Assembly (NCBI GenBank): GCA_964640935.1
Contig: CAZXIY010000003.1
Coordinates: forward strand, 1 to 31,772
Source: CAZXIY01 sp964640935
Lineage (GTDB): Archaea > Thermoplasmatota > Thermoplasmata > Methanomassiliicoccales > Methanomethylophilaceae
Length of the DNA stretch: 31,772 nt
Direction of reading: 5' to 3'
The notes beneath the pieces were generated by a model that ran no database searches, was not told where the DNA came from, and saw only the letters and a program-made list of their open reading frames with translations. The first letter of the stretch is position 1. Every line of letters starts with the position of its first letter. Positions 24,595 to 31,772 of the stretch are shown piece by piece. A program made the translations under genes and the position numbers.

Positions 24595-25849
24595 CAATGA
24601 CCCCGTCATTGGCCGCAGGACCCTGTATCTGGAGTGCTATTCCGGGATAAGCGGCGACATGGCCGTCGGAGCATTGCTGGACCTCGGAGCCGACCGCACT
24701 GTCCTGGAGGCGGCCCTCGATTCTTTGGATGTAGGAAGTTTCAGAACAGAGATAACAGAGGTCTCGAAGTCCGGATTAAGAGCATGCGACTTCAATGTCA
24801 TATTGGACCATGATAACCATGATCACGACGATGCGTATCTGTACGGGAATGCTACTTTCAAAGAAGAGCATGCCTGCCACTCGCATCGCGGCCTGAAAGA
24901 GATAAGATCCGTGATCTCGTCGGCGTCAATGACCGATAGGGCCAGATCGATGGCGTACAGGATATTCGACATACTCGCCGATGCGGAATCGAAGGTTCAC
25001 GGGGTTCCGAAGGATGATGTGCATTTTCACGAGGTGGGAGCGGTGGATTCCATTGTCGATGTAGTCTCCTTTGCGGTCTGCCTTGACAATCTTGGGATCG
25101 ATGAGGCGATCGTATCGGATCTCTACGACGGTACGGGTACCGTCCGCTGTCAGCATGGGGTGCTTCCGATCCCGGTTCCGGCCGTATCAAATATAGTGTC
25201 CGATCGCGGTCTGCATTTGCATATAATGGATGTTCCCGGCGAATATGTGACGCCTACGGGGGCCGCCATGGCGGCGGCCGTCAGGACCAGAAAGGAATTG
25301 CCTTCGAGTTTCTCGATAGAGCGGATAGGTCTGGGCGCAGGCAAGAGAAGGACCGACAGGGCAGGAGTTCTTCGTGCTATGATAATCGCCGACGCGCCAT
25401 ACGATAAAGATTCTGTGTTCAAATTGGAATGCAACATCGACGACTGCAGCGGAGAGGCACTCGGTTTCGCAATGGACCGTCTTATGAGATCCGGGGCCAA
25501 GGATGTTCACTTCATACCGGCGTATATGAAGAAAGACCGCCCGGCATACATACTTGCGGTCATCTGTGCAGAGGCAGATGTCCGTGAAATGGAGCGGATA
25601 ATCTTCGAAGAGACCACGACGATCGGGATCAGACGCGTCCGCATGGATAGGACCGTGCTGCAACGCGAGATAAGGACAGTGATCACCAGATTCGGGGATA
25701 TCAGAGTAAAGATATGCTGTGGCATGTCGGGTGACTGTTTCCCGGAATATGATGATGTGGCGAAGGTCTGCCGCGACAATTCGATACCGTACCGTACGGC
25801 CTACTCCATAATAATGGACGATTGCAAAAAGCAGCTCGGAATGCGCTGA
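24581..25849 (+). CDS. larC: nickel-pincer cofactor nickel insertase LarC
   Basis: 422 residues in one frame; in some bacteria LarC is made by a ribosomal frameshift, not needed here. Motifs: LYLECYSGISGDMAVGALLD, a His/Asp-rich loop at 73-84 (LDHDNHDHDD) that may collect nickel, VHFHEVGAVDSIVDVV, QHGVLPIPVPA, and YVTPTGAAMAAAV. LarC inserts nickel into the pyridinium-dithio nucleotide, using CTP, to give the mature nickel-pincer nucleotide. An AAGGTGATG ribosome-binding sequence stands just before the ATG at 24581, which overlaps the end of ppx by 14 bases. The frame is open further upstream inside ppx, but that part is unlike LarC. Confidence 0.93.
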   Translation: MAGNDNDPVIGRRTLYLECYSGISGDMAVGALLDLGADRTVLEAALDSLDVGSFRTEITEVSKSGLRACDFNVILDHDNHDHDDAYLYGNATFKEEHACHSHRGLKEIRSVISSASMTDRARSMAYRIFDILADAESKVHGVPKDDVHFHEVGAVDSIVDVVSFAVCLDNLGIDEAIVSDLYDGTGTVRCQHGVLPIPVPAVSNIVSDRGLHLHIMDVPGEYVTPTGAAMAAAVRTRKELPSSFSIERIGLGAGKRRTDRAGVLRAMIIADAPYDKDSVFKLECNIDDCSGEALGFAMDRLMRSGAKDVHFIPAYMKKDRPAYILAVICAEADVREMERIIFEETTTIGIRRVRMDRTVLQREIRTVITRFGDIRVKICCGMSGDCFPEYDDVAKVCRDNSIPYRTAYSIIMDDCKKQLGMR

Positions 25850-25995
25850 TCCTCTCGGAATCACACGTAGAGTTCAGGATTTGCATGTTATGTCCAGACG
25901 ATTTCGTTCGTGATCGTGGCGGAACACGGATGTCAGAATACGTGATTTGTATAAAGTAATGTTAACTTTCTTAACAATCGATTCGGTTGAATAGG

Positions 25996-26004
25996 TTAAA
26001 TATT
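25996..26004 (+). promoter_or_regulatory. TATA-like element before a structured 3' region
   Basis: TTAAATATT in the 212-base gap between the convergent larC and larE. A start site 27 bases on would fall at 26027, directly before the hairpin at 26028-26076. No gene reads from it on the plus strand. A second AT-rich spot (TATAAAG at 25950-25956) and a GTTAA-5-TTAAC repeat (25961-25975) also lie in this gap. Confidence 0.35.
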
Positions 26005-26027
26005 GAAAAGACCTTCTCCGACTCACT

Positions 26028-26076
26028 ACAAGAGACGGCCCCTTGCAACGAACCGAGAGGTTCACCCGTCTCTTGT
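26028..26076. ncRNA. nested hairpin at the larE 3' end (structured RNA or terminator)
   Basis: An 11-base perfect stem (ACAAGAGACGG at 26028-26038 with CCGTCTCTTGT at 26066-26076) encloses a second 5-base stem GAACC/GGTTC with a GAGA loop (26050-26063). On the plus strand GAGA is a GNRA tetraloop. The right arm overlaps the last codons of larE. On the minus strand it would be a terminator stem for larE, with T-rich sequence about 15 bases later; on the plus strand it could be a small RNA. No known RNA family was recognised. Confidence 0.4.
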
Positions 26077-26853
26077 TCCATTCTCGTGCCCGTATCCGTT
26101 GGGGTCTATGATCGTTCTTCTGATGCCTGCCGAACCTAGTATTCTGCTGATATCCCCTTCGTTGCGCTTGAGAAGATCTATCTCGTTCGGATAGGCTACG
26201 ACAGTGGCCGTGTCGTCTCTGAATCTGACGCGGATGAGGCCGACGCCTGTTGCCTCTCTGATGTCGTTCTCGCATTGAGCGGCTATGCGGACCTTTTCTG
26301 AATCCAAATGTGTGCCGTATCCGAATCTGGTCGCCATGCAGGTATCTTTGATCATCGGGAACGGCAAATCCATCTCGGAAACGGAGTCCTCGATCTCGGT
26401 GCGTCCTATAACGGTGTCGACGAATGGGTATCTCACACCAATCTCCGATCCAGCCCTCCTTCCAGGGCGGTCGTCTGCATCGTCATCGATATTCTCCCCG
26501 GCAACTACATTGACGATACCCAGATCGTCCGCAATCTCACGCACCGATGAATAGATCGCTTTTTTGCACAGGTAGCATCTGTCAGTTCCATTCGATTCAA
26601 GACCGGGTATATCTGTCCAATCAAGTCTCACCGTCACTGCTCTGGCCCCGATGACGTCAATAAGTTCTCTTGCGGTCAGACGCTGTCTCTCCGACAGCAT
26701 AGGGACATCTACGAAAACGGCGACGCATCTGTCCGGTATCGAGCATACAGCATTGCCGAGAAGGACGGTGCTGTCCAGACCGCCTGAGAAGCATACCGCG
26801 GCATCGCCCGCATCGCGGAACCATTCGATCAGCCTCGGTATCGTTCCATTCAT
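26062..26853 (-). CDS. larE: nickel-pincer cofactor sulfur transferase LarE
   Basis: 263 residues from the ATG at 26853. The PP-loop SGGLDST (23-29) near the N-terminus adenylates the carboxylate of the pyridinium mononucleotide; sulfur is then added to both carboxylates. Cys93 and Cys96 (RCYLCKK) and Cys172 (KDTCMATRFGYG) give the three-cysteine set of LarE proteins that hold a [4Fe-4S] cluster, unlike the L. plantarum enzyme that sacrifices one cysteine. Further stretches VVAGENIDDDADDRPGRRA and RIAAQC are typical. The frame is open to 26952, but a TTTAAA TATA box at 26876-26881 lies 25 bases before 26853. It is divergent from larB and convergent with larC. Confidence 0.92.
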   Translation of the reverse strand: MNGTIPRLIEWFRDAGDAAVCFSGGLDSTVLLGNAVCSIPDRCVAVFVDVPMLSERQRLTARELIDVIGARAVTVRLDWTDIPGLESNGTDRCYLCKKAIYSSVREIADDLGIVNVVAGENIDDDADDRPGRRAGSEIGVRYPFVDTVIGRTEIEDSVSEMDLPFPMIKDTCMATRFGYGTHLDSEKVRIAAQCENDIREATGVGLIRVRFRDDTATVVAYPNEIDLLKRNEGDISRILGSAGIRRTIIDPNGYGHENGTRDG

Positions 26854-26875
26854 ACAGACGCGTATGACTTGACGG

Positions 26876-26881
26876 TTTAAA
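26876..26881 (-). promoter_or_regulatory. TATA box for larE
   Basis: TTTAAA, centred about 25 bases before the ATG at 26853 on the minus strand. It supports a leaderless message and rules out the longer start at 26952. No equally good element was seen for larB, whose best candidate is the weak ATGATTAGATA at 26902-26912. Confidence 0.55.
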
Positions 26882-26929
26882 GCAGATGCATCGTCGACGG
26901 AATGATTAGATACGGACCGACGGATACCC

Positions 26930-27694
26930 ATGCCGATGAGCATCAAGGACATCTTGGACGGTTACAGGCAGGGTTCCATATCGGCGAAAGTTGCCGAAGA
27001 TATGCTGCGCATGGACTATTTGGAAAAGATAGGCACAGACGTTCTCTTTGACGTTTCCAGACAGCAGAGGACCGGCATACCGGAGATCGTCTATGCGTCC
27101 TCTAAGGACCGCGATACCGTGGTCGAGATCGCCTTGGCCCACAGGGACAGAGGTCTGCTGATATCCAAAGCTCCGGATGATTATTGGAACGCGGTGGACG
27201 CGGCGATACCCGGGGGATGCATACGCAACGCAAAGGCGAAGACCATATTCGTCGGACGCAGGCCGGAGGCCGTCGGAAGGCCGATCGGGATAATGACCGC
27301 CGGAACATCCGACATTCCCGTGGCCGAAGAGGCGAAGGAGATGGCCGCAGCGATGGGTGTCAGAACGGTATCGTTCTACGATCTGGGCGTTGCAGGCATG
27401 CACAGGATAACAGAGCCAATGAAAAAGCTCATCGAAGCAGATGCGTGCTGTATCATTGCTGTCGCCGGGATGGAAGGTGCGTTCCCGACCGTCGTGTCAT
27501 CCTTATCGACGGTGCCGGTCATCGGAGTTCCTACATCCACAGGCTATGGCTTCGGAGGGGACGGGGAGGCCGCGCTGATGTGCATGCTACAGACATGTTC
27601 GCCCGGACTGTCGGTTGTCAATGTGGACAACGGCATAGGTGCCGGGGCGATGGCATCCATGATCGCCAAGCAGTGCAACAGAAGAAATGAATAG
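26930..27694 (+). CDS. larB: pyridinium-3,5-biscarboxylate mononucleotide synthase LarB
   Basis: 254 residues. LarB carboxylates and hydrolyses nicotinic acid adenine dinucleotide, the first step of nickel-pincer nucleotide synthesis. The N-terminal helical part (IKDILDGYRQGSISAKVAED) and the C-terminal PurE-like domain are clear: PIGIMTAGTSDIPVAEEA, FYDLGVAGMHRITEPMKKL, AVAGMEGAFPTVVSSLSTVP, GVPTSTGYGFGGDGEAALM, NVDNGIGAGAMASMIAKQ. The start at 26930 (MPMSIKD) has a second Met two codons on. With larC and larE the full cofactor pathway is here. The stop is 21 bases before nreA, so the two are probably one message. Confidence 0.95.
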   Translation: MPMSIKDILDGYRQGSISAKVAEDMLRMDYLEKIGTDVLFDVSRQQRTGIPEIVYASSKDRDTVVEIALAHRDRGLLISKAPDDYWNAVDAAIPGGCIRNAKAKTIFVGRRPEAVGRPIGIMTAGTSDIPVAEEAKEMAAAMGVRTVSFYDLGVAGMHRITEPMKKLIEADACCIIAVAGMEGAFPTVVSSLSTVPVIGVPTSTGYGFGGDGEAALMCMLQTCSPGLSVVNVDNGIGAGAMASMIAKQCNRRNE

Positions 27695-27715
27695 GCACAC
27701 GGCGGTGGCGGAAAC

Positions 27716-29002
27716 ATGACCGGCGGCGTCTCATTCTTCGACAAGATGGTCGAATACAACAAATCCGAGACGGAATCAGGTCTATGCATCATATGCAAAG
27801 GGGCGAGAAAGCTCTGCGGCAAGGACAGATGCCCCCTTATGATCAAGTTCTACTCGCAGAGCAAGACTATGCCGATGATAGACACTAAGGATCTTGAAGG
27901 CAGCAGTCCGCCGGCCGTCTTCGTCGGCAGATACGGATATCCGAAGGTGGACATCGGCCCGCTGGTCCCGCCGGAGTTCGGCGATACTTCTGAGATGGAT
28001 ATCCCTGAGATGTGGGTGGGCAAGAGTATCGACGAGATAGTCGATTTCAGGTTCAGACTCGTCAGAGGAAAGTACAGGATAGATGCGACCAATTTCAAGA
28101 CCGGCGGACGCATCGTCGATCAGGTACAGGAGCTTGCACTTACGGAACGTCCGGTCGAGGTGGAGGCCAATTTCTCGCAGAAGCCGAAAGGCAGGGTAAT
28201 ACTCGACGATGAGGTACAGCCGTTTGGTCCGTCCGCCAGGATGGACGGGTTCAAAAAGGGCAACGGGAGATTCGAGAGATATCTCGAGAGGAGCTTCTAT
28301 GACACGGATATGAAATCGACAGATGCGGTTCTGAATGCATACCGCAACGGGACGCTTATATCGGAGATACAGAAGGCGTTCTCCGTCGGGACCATGGGTA
28401 TCGACAGGAACAGGCGTTTCGTTCCGACCAGATGGAGCATAACCGCTGTCGACGATATCATCGGAAAGGATCTTCTGAAGAGCACCAAATTCTTTGATAC
28501 GATTGATGAATTCCGCGTATACGACTGGCTGGAACTGGATAACCGCTGGTGTATCCTCATGATGCCGTGCACTTGGCGCTTCGAGCTTATCGAAGCATGG
28601 TATCCCAACACCACTTGGAACCCGTCCGGAAGGAAGATCGAGATGATATCGGACTGTGAGTTTTTTGAAGGAAGGTCGGATTATGCCCATATCGGCGGAT
28701 GTTATTACGCATCCAGGATGGCAGTGAACGAGCTCCTGACGGAACAGAAGCGCACGGCGGGTGTCGTGATATTCAGAGAAGCCCACCCTGGGTATGTGAT
28801 GCCGGTGGGCGTATGGAATGTCCGCGAGAATGTTCGCGCAGCACTGAAGACAAAGCCGTTCAAGACCGATTCTCTCGAAGGAGCACTGAGGCACGTGGAC
28901 GGCATAATGGATATACCGCGCAAGACCTGGATCGAGAATTCCGGTGTTCTTCGGGATTACCTCACGCAGAGGAGGATTGAGGATTATATCAAATCTGTAT
29001 GA
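27716..29002 (+). CDS. nreA: archaeal DNA repair protein NreA
   Basis: 428 residues. The N-terminus has the Nre zinc finger Cys24, Cys27, Cys34 and Cys39 (LCIICKGARKLCGKDRCP), followed by the conserved archaeal core with SPPAVFVGRYGYPKVDIGPL, NPSGRKIEMI and the YASRMAVNELL stretch. The protein ends in QRRIEDYIKSV from Gln418; Gln-x-x-Ile-x-x-Tyr fits a PCNA-interacting (PIP) box, which is known for NreA. NreA is needed for resistance to mitomycin C in haloarchaea. A GGTGGCGG sequence just before the ATG may bind the ribosome. It shares an operon with larB and an SPL-like radical SAM gene. Confidence 0.92.
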   Translation: MTGGVSFFDKMVEYNKSETESGLCIICKGARKLCGKDRCPLMIKFYSQSKTMPMIDTKDLEGSSPPAVFVGRYGYPKVDIGPLVPPEFGDTSEMDIPEMWVGKSIDEIVDFRFRLVRGKYRIDATNFKTGGRIVDQVQELALTERPVEVEANFSQKPKGRVILDDEVQPFGPSARMDGFKKGNGRFERYLERSFYDTDMKSTDAVLNAYRNGTLISEIQKAFSVGTMGIDRNRRFVPTRWSITAVDDIIGKDLLKSTKFFDTIDEFRVYDWLELDNRWCILMMPCTWRFELIEAWYPNTTWNPSGRKIEMISDCEFFEGRSDYAHIGGCYYASRMAVNELLTEQKRTAGVVIFREAHPGYVMPVGVWNVRENVRAALKTKPFKTDSLEGALRHVDGIMDIPRKTWIENSGVLRDYLTQRRIEDYIKSV

Positions 29003-29762
29003 TTTTACGGACAGGTCGAAATGGGACGGACCGTACAGGGTGGTGGAGTGCAAGAAGGCCCTGTCACCGTCGAAACTCCCCGGGATCGATTATGCTCTGA
29101 ACCCATACGGTGGATGCGCCCACGGTTGCGTCTATTGCTATGCTCCGGAAGTGACGCACTCGGACTGGGATGATTGGCGCGTTGTCAAGGTCAAGAGCAA
29201 CATCGTCGAACGTCTCGAAAAGGAGATCGGTTACATCAGCGGGACCGTTGGCGTGGGTACGACCACGGATCCGTATCAGTACGCGGAATCCAGATTCATG
29301 CTGACGCAGCAATGCCTCTGCATCCTCAAAGCGAAGGGCGTCGGCGTGCATATACATACGAAATCCGACCTGATACTCAGGGATGCGGATCTGATTGCAT
29401 CCATGAGGTCTGTGGTAGGAGTGACGGTCACCGGGATTGATGACCGCATATCAAAGATGACAGAGCCAGGTGCACCATTGCCGAAAAAAAGACTGGAAGC
29501 AATCAGAGGGCTCGTCGATGCAGGTGTCGAGGTGTATGCACTCGTCGAGCCGGTATTGGGTCATCTCGAGGGGCATGAGAGAGAATTCGTCGATGCGGTC
29601 GCGGATACAGGCGTCCGCACGATGTACATAGACGGACTGAATGGGCGTCCGCTGCTCTCCGAGCGCATGGCCAGAATGCACATGTGCGGGTCTTTTGCAG
29701 CTCTGGAGACGATACGCGCAATCGCCAGCGATTGCGGAATGAATGTTTTCGATGTATTTTGA
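28944..29762 (+). CDS. radical SAM protein, spore photoproduct lyase-like (SplB family)
   Basis: 272 residues from the GTG at 28944. The radical SAM cluster motif CxxxCxxC is at Cys58, Cys62, Cys65 (GGCAHGCVYCYAP), after the typical LNPYGGC opening. Further family stretches: VGVGTTTDPYQYAESRF, VHIHTKSDLILRDADLI, and EPGAPLPKKRLEAIRGLVDA. The family is called 'DNA repair photolyase'; whether it repairs a thymine photoproduct or acts elsewhere is unproven for archaeal members. The start is unclear: the frame also allows TTG at 28977, one base after GGAGG. Either way it overlaps the end of nreA (59 or 26 bases), so the two are coupled and a repair role is plausible. Confidence 0.88.
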   Translation: MFFGITSRRGGLRIISNLYDFTDRSKWDGPYRVVECKKALSPSKLPGIDYALNPYGGCAHGCVYCYAPEVTHSDWDDWRVVKVKSNIVERLEKEIGYISGTVGVGTTTDPYQYAESRFMLTQQCLCILKAKGVGVHIHTKSDLILRDADLIASMRSVVGVTVTGIDDRISKMTEPGAPLPKKRLEAIRGLVDAGVEVYALVEPVLGHLEGHEREFVDAVADTGVRTMYIDGLNGRPLLSERMARMHMCGSFAALETIRAIASDCGMNVFDVF

Positions 29763-29822
29763 ACTGGATAATCGGTATTCCAGGCCAGTATCACAGCTTA
29801 TAGTGTATGTAATAGAGCTATG

Positions 29823-29830
29823 TTTATATA
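29823..29830 (+). promoter_or_regulatory. TATA box for the thermosome gene
   Basis: TTTATATA, centred about 44 bases before the ATG at 29871. The expected start site near 29853 gives an 18-base leader that contains AAGGAG (29856-29861), nine bases before the ATG. It is one of the few leadered genes here, in line with high expression. Confidence 0.65.
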
Positions 29831-29870
29831 GAAGAACAAAATTACTGTGGTCAAAAAGGAGTTACATACT

Positions 29871-31517
29871 ATGTATGGTTCCGGAAACAGCAATCAACCG
29901 ATTATTGTGCTGAAAGAAGGCACAGAGAGAAGCAAGGACAAGGAGGCACAGTTCAACAACATCGCAGCCGCGAAAGCTGTTGCTGACTCTGTAAGGTCCA
30001 CGCTCGGCCCGAAAGGAATGGACAAGATGCTCGTAGACAGCATCGGCGACGTGACGATCACCAACGACGGTGTTACGATCCTCAAAGAGATCGATGTGCA
30101 GCACCCCGCAGCCAAAATGGTTGTGGAGGTCGCGAAGACACAGGACACGGAGTGCGGAGACGGAACGACCACAGCAGTCGTTCTCGCCGGAGAACTCCTC
30201 AAGCAGTCCGAGAGTCTCATCGACTCCAACGTTCACCCGACCGTCATCACGAACGGATTCAAGCTCTCGGCCGCGAAAGCAGTCGAAGTACTCAACAAGA
30301 TCGCAGTCAATGCGAATGACGACAAGATCCTCGAGAAGGTCGCAATGACGGCCATGACGGGAAAATCTGTCGGCGGAGAGGGTGACCTCCTCGCTAAGAT
30401 CGTCGTCAAGGCCGCAAGAATGGTCGAAGAGGACGGAAAGGTCGACACGGCCAACGTCAGGATCGAGAAAAAGGTCGGCGGAGTCATCAGCGACACGAAC
30501 CTCATAACAGGTATCGCTCTCGACAAACAGAGGGTACACCCCCGCATGCCTAAGACGATCAAGAACGCCAAGATCGCATTGTTCACCACACAGATGGAGA
30601 ACAAGAAGACAGAGGTCGATGCTCAGATCAGCATCACCGACCCGTCCTCGATGCAGTCGTTCCTCTCTCAGGAGGATACGAACCTGAAGAACATGGTCGA
30701 GAAGGTCAAGGCCGTCGGAGCGAATGTCGTATTCTGCCAGAAAGGTGTGGACGATCTCGTTCAGCACTACCTCGCAAAAGCAGGTATCTTCTGCTGCAGG
30801 CGTTTGAAACAGTCCGACATGGAAGCTATCGCAAAGGCCACCGGAGCATCTCTCGTAGGAGAGATAATGGAAGTCCAGGCCAGCGATCTCGGTGTAGCCG
30901 ACCTCGTTGAGGAGAAAGACATCGGAACAGACTCGATGACATTCATCACCGGCTGCAAGAACCCCAAGGCGGTCACGATCATCATCAGGGGCGGAACCGA
31001 GCACGTCATGCAGGAAGTCGAGAGAGCGATCAACGATGCAGTACGTGTCGTCGGTGTCGCTATCGAGGACGGAAAGGTCGTTGCCGGAGCAGGAGCTCCC
31101 GAGATCGAAGTCGGTCTCAAGCTTGCCGAGTACGCGTCTTCCATCGGCGGAAGAGAGCAGCTCGCCATCGACGCATTCTCCAGGGCAATGGAGATCATCC
31201 CCTGGACCATCGCGGAGAACGCAGGTATCGATTCGATCGATGCGATCATCAAGCTCAAGAACGCTCACAAAGAGAAGAAGGACGGCAAATACTACGGACT
31301 CGACCTCGAGACCGGAGATGCCGCAGATATGCTCAAGATGAACGTCGTAGAGCCCCTCAGGGTCAAAGTACAGGCGATCAACTCCGCAGCGGAGGTCGCC
31401 AACATGATCCTCAGGATCGATGATGTCATTGCTTCCCGCAGAGCCCCTCCGATGAACCCGATGGGTGACCCGAGCATGGGCGGCCCCGGCATGAGCGGTA
31501 TCGGCGGAATGATGTAA
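29871..31517 (+). CDS. ths: thermosome (group II chaperonin) subunit
   Basis: 548 residues. Group II chaperonins form a double ring of eight or nine subunits and fold proteins with ATP, closing with a built-in lid. Signatures: STLGPKGMDKMLVDS, TITNDGVTILKEIDVQHPAAK, GDGTTTAVVLAGELL (hydrolytic Asp), and VVAGAGAPEIEVGLKLAEYA; the tail is Gly/Met rich (NPMGDPSMGGPGMSGIGG). I chose the ATG at 29871 over the GTG at 29847 because of the AAGGAG before it. The reading frame uses C-ending codons heavily, as highly expressed genes do. A strong hairpin follows. A long antisense frame opposite is an artefact of this codon bias. Confidence 0.97.
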   Translation: MYGSGNSNQPIIVLKEGTERSKDKEAQFNNIAAAKAVADSVRSTLGPKGMDKMLVDSIGDVTITNDGVTILKEIDVQHPAAKMVVEVAKTQDTECGDGTTTAVVLAGELLKQSESLIDSNVHPTVITNGFKLSAAKAVEVLNKIAVNANDDKILEKVAMTAMTGKSVGGEGDLLAKIVVKAARMVEEDGKVDTANVRIEKKVGGVISDTNLITGIALDKQRVHPRMPKTIKNAKIALFTTQMENKKTEVDAQISITDPSSMQSFLSQEDTNLKNMVEKVKAVGANVVFCQKGVDDLVQHYLAKAGIFCCRRLKQSDMEAIAKATGASLVGEIMEVQASDLGVADLVEEKDIGTDSMTFITGCKNPKAVTIIIRGGTEHVMQEVERAINDAVRVVGVAIEDGKVVAGAGAPEIEVGLKLAEYASSIGGREQLAIDAFSRAMEIIPWTIAENAGIDSIDAIIKLKNAHKEKKDGKYYGLDLETGDAADMLKMNVVEPLRVKVQAINSAAEVANMILRIDDVIASRRAPPMNPMGDPSMGGPGMSGIGGMM

Positions 31518-31527
31518 ACACGTTTCT

Positions 31528-31545
31528 GGGGGGCTTCGGCCCCCT
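31528..31545 (+). terminator. UUCG-loop hairpin after the thermosome gene
   Basis: GGGGGC-TTCG-GCCCCC, six G:C pairs with a very stable UUCG loop, extended by a G:T pair, eleven bases after the stop. An A/T-rich stretch (TAATAATCATTT) follows. It would end or protect the 3' end of an abundant message. Confidence 0.7.
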
Positions 31546-31676
31546 AATAATCATTTAACTGTTCATTAGTTATCAGTTTTAGCCGACGGTCGGTTTTAGA
31601 CCTCAGCGTTAGCTTTCCAGATCGATTATTCGTCACGTGGCGGCAGGATTTTCAAATACCGCGGAAACTAATCAAT

Positions 31677-31772
31677 ATGCAGAAAATTCCAACTGCAGAA
31701 CAATGTCGAATAACCATAGCGACGGAGGTTGCGTTCCGGAGCCTCTGTCATCAAAATGGGTTCATTGCGATA
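31677..31772 (+). CDS. possible start of a gene cut by the right edge (unresolved)
   Basis: An ATG at 31677 opens 32 codons to the edge (MQKIPTAEQCRITIA...). A second ATG at 31703 opens another frame (MSNNHSDGGCVPEPLSS...) that also stays open. An AT-rich TTTTCAAATA at 31650-31659 could be a TATA box for the first, and AATCAATATG at 31670-31679 for the second. Too little is present to choose or to name a product. The 130 bases after the terminator otherwise show nothing. Confidence 0.2.
   Translation, partial: MQKIPTAEQCRITIATEVAFRSLCHQNGFIAI

Noticed and set aside
26028..26076. tRNA gene
   Set aside because: Only 49 bases with two nested stems; no anticodon arm or D arm can be drawn.
27782..29053. 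423-codon antisense frame opposite nreA
   Set aside because: NreA has clear family motifs on the plus strand; the antisense product has none.
29764..29783. CTGGA-10-TCCAG repeat after the SPL-like gene as terminator
   Set aside because: Short arms, a ten-base loop and no T-run; could easily be chance.
29862..31268. 468-codon antisense frame opposite the thermosome gene
   Set aside because: It is produced by the strong codon bias of the thermosome gene; the product is a low-complexity mix of Asp, Leu, Cys and Arg with no motif.
1..31772. CRISPR array, insertion sequence, integrase or attachment site
   Set aside because: No regularly spaced repeats, transposase motifs or tRNA-linked repeats were seen, so the PARIS-like pair has no visible mobile carrier here.

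Overview
The window looks like a chromosomal piece of an archaeon. The evidence is a group II chaperonin (thermosome) with its Gly/Met tail, the archaea-specific DNA-repair protein NreA, a MoaD/ThiS-like small protein ending in Gly-Gly, and TATA boxes placed 24-30 bases before many start codons. Bacterial-type genes are mixed in: exonuclease VII, an AddAB-like helicase-nuclease, HisD and polyphosphate kinase. Together with a pair of nitrogenase-like proteins and nickel-pincer cofactor genes, this fits a methanogen-type Thermoplasmatota such as a member of Methanomassiliicoccales. That placement is inference; no rRNA, mcr or other decisive marker is present.

Left part (1-10.8 kb), all on the minus strand. 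A chain of four overlapping genes reads addB-like, addA-like, P-type ATPase, ubiquitin-like sulfur carrier. A 117-base gap follows, then two coupled nitrogenase component 1-like genes, the second of which runs off the left edge. An AT-rich patch covers the addA/addB junction.

Middle (10.8-20.9 kb). A degenerate exonuclease-fold protein diverges from addB and may share its TATA box. Next come a zinc-ribbon membrane protein and a thioesterase (minus), xseA-xseB (plus), and a two-gene ATPase plus TOPRIM/DUF4435 pair (minus) that resembles the PARIS anti-phage system. After these are a TPR protein, the potassium regulator TrkA (minus), a winged-helix regulator and hisD. About 350 bases before hisD carry no convincing gene.

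Right part (20.9-31.8 kb). ppk1-ppx-larC form an overlapping chain for polyphosphate turnover and nickel-pincer cofactor synthesis. larE lies on the opposite strand. larB-nreA-(SPL-like radical SAM) form a second chain mixing cofactor synthesis with DNA repair. The thermosome gene ends at a clear UUCG-loop hairpin. LarB, LarC and LarE together make the full nickel-pincer nucleotide pathway, but no LarA-type enzyme is present.

The strongest candidates for something new are the PARIS-like pair with a perfect palindrome at its 5' end, the asymmetric nitrogenase-like pair, the AddAB-ATPase-ubiquitin-like chain with a pseudo-exonuclease beside it, and a nested hairpin at the 3' end of larE sitting at the expected start site of a TATA box. 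No CRISPR array, tRNA, rRNA, insertion sequence or integrase was seen.
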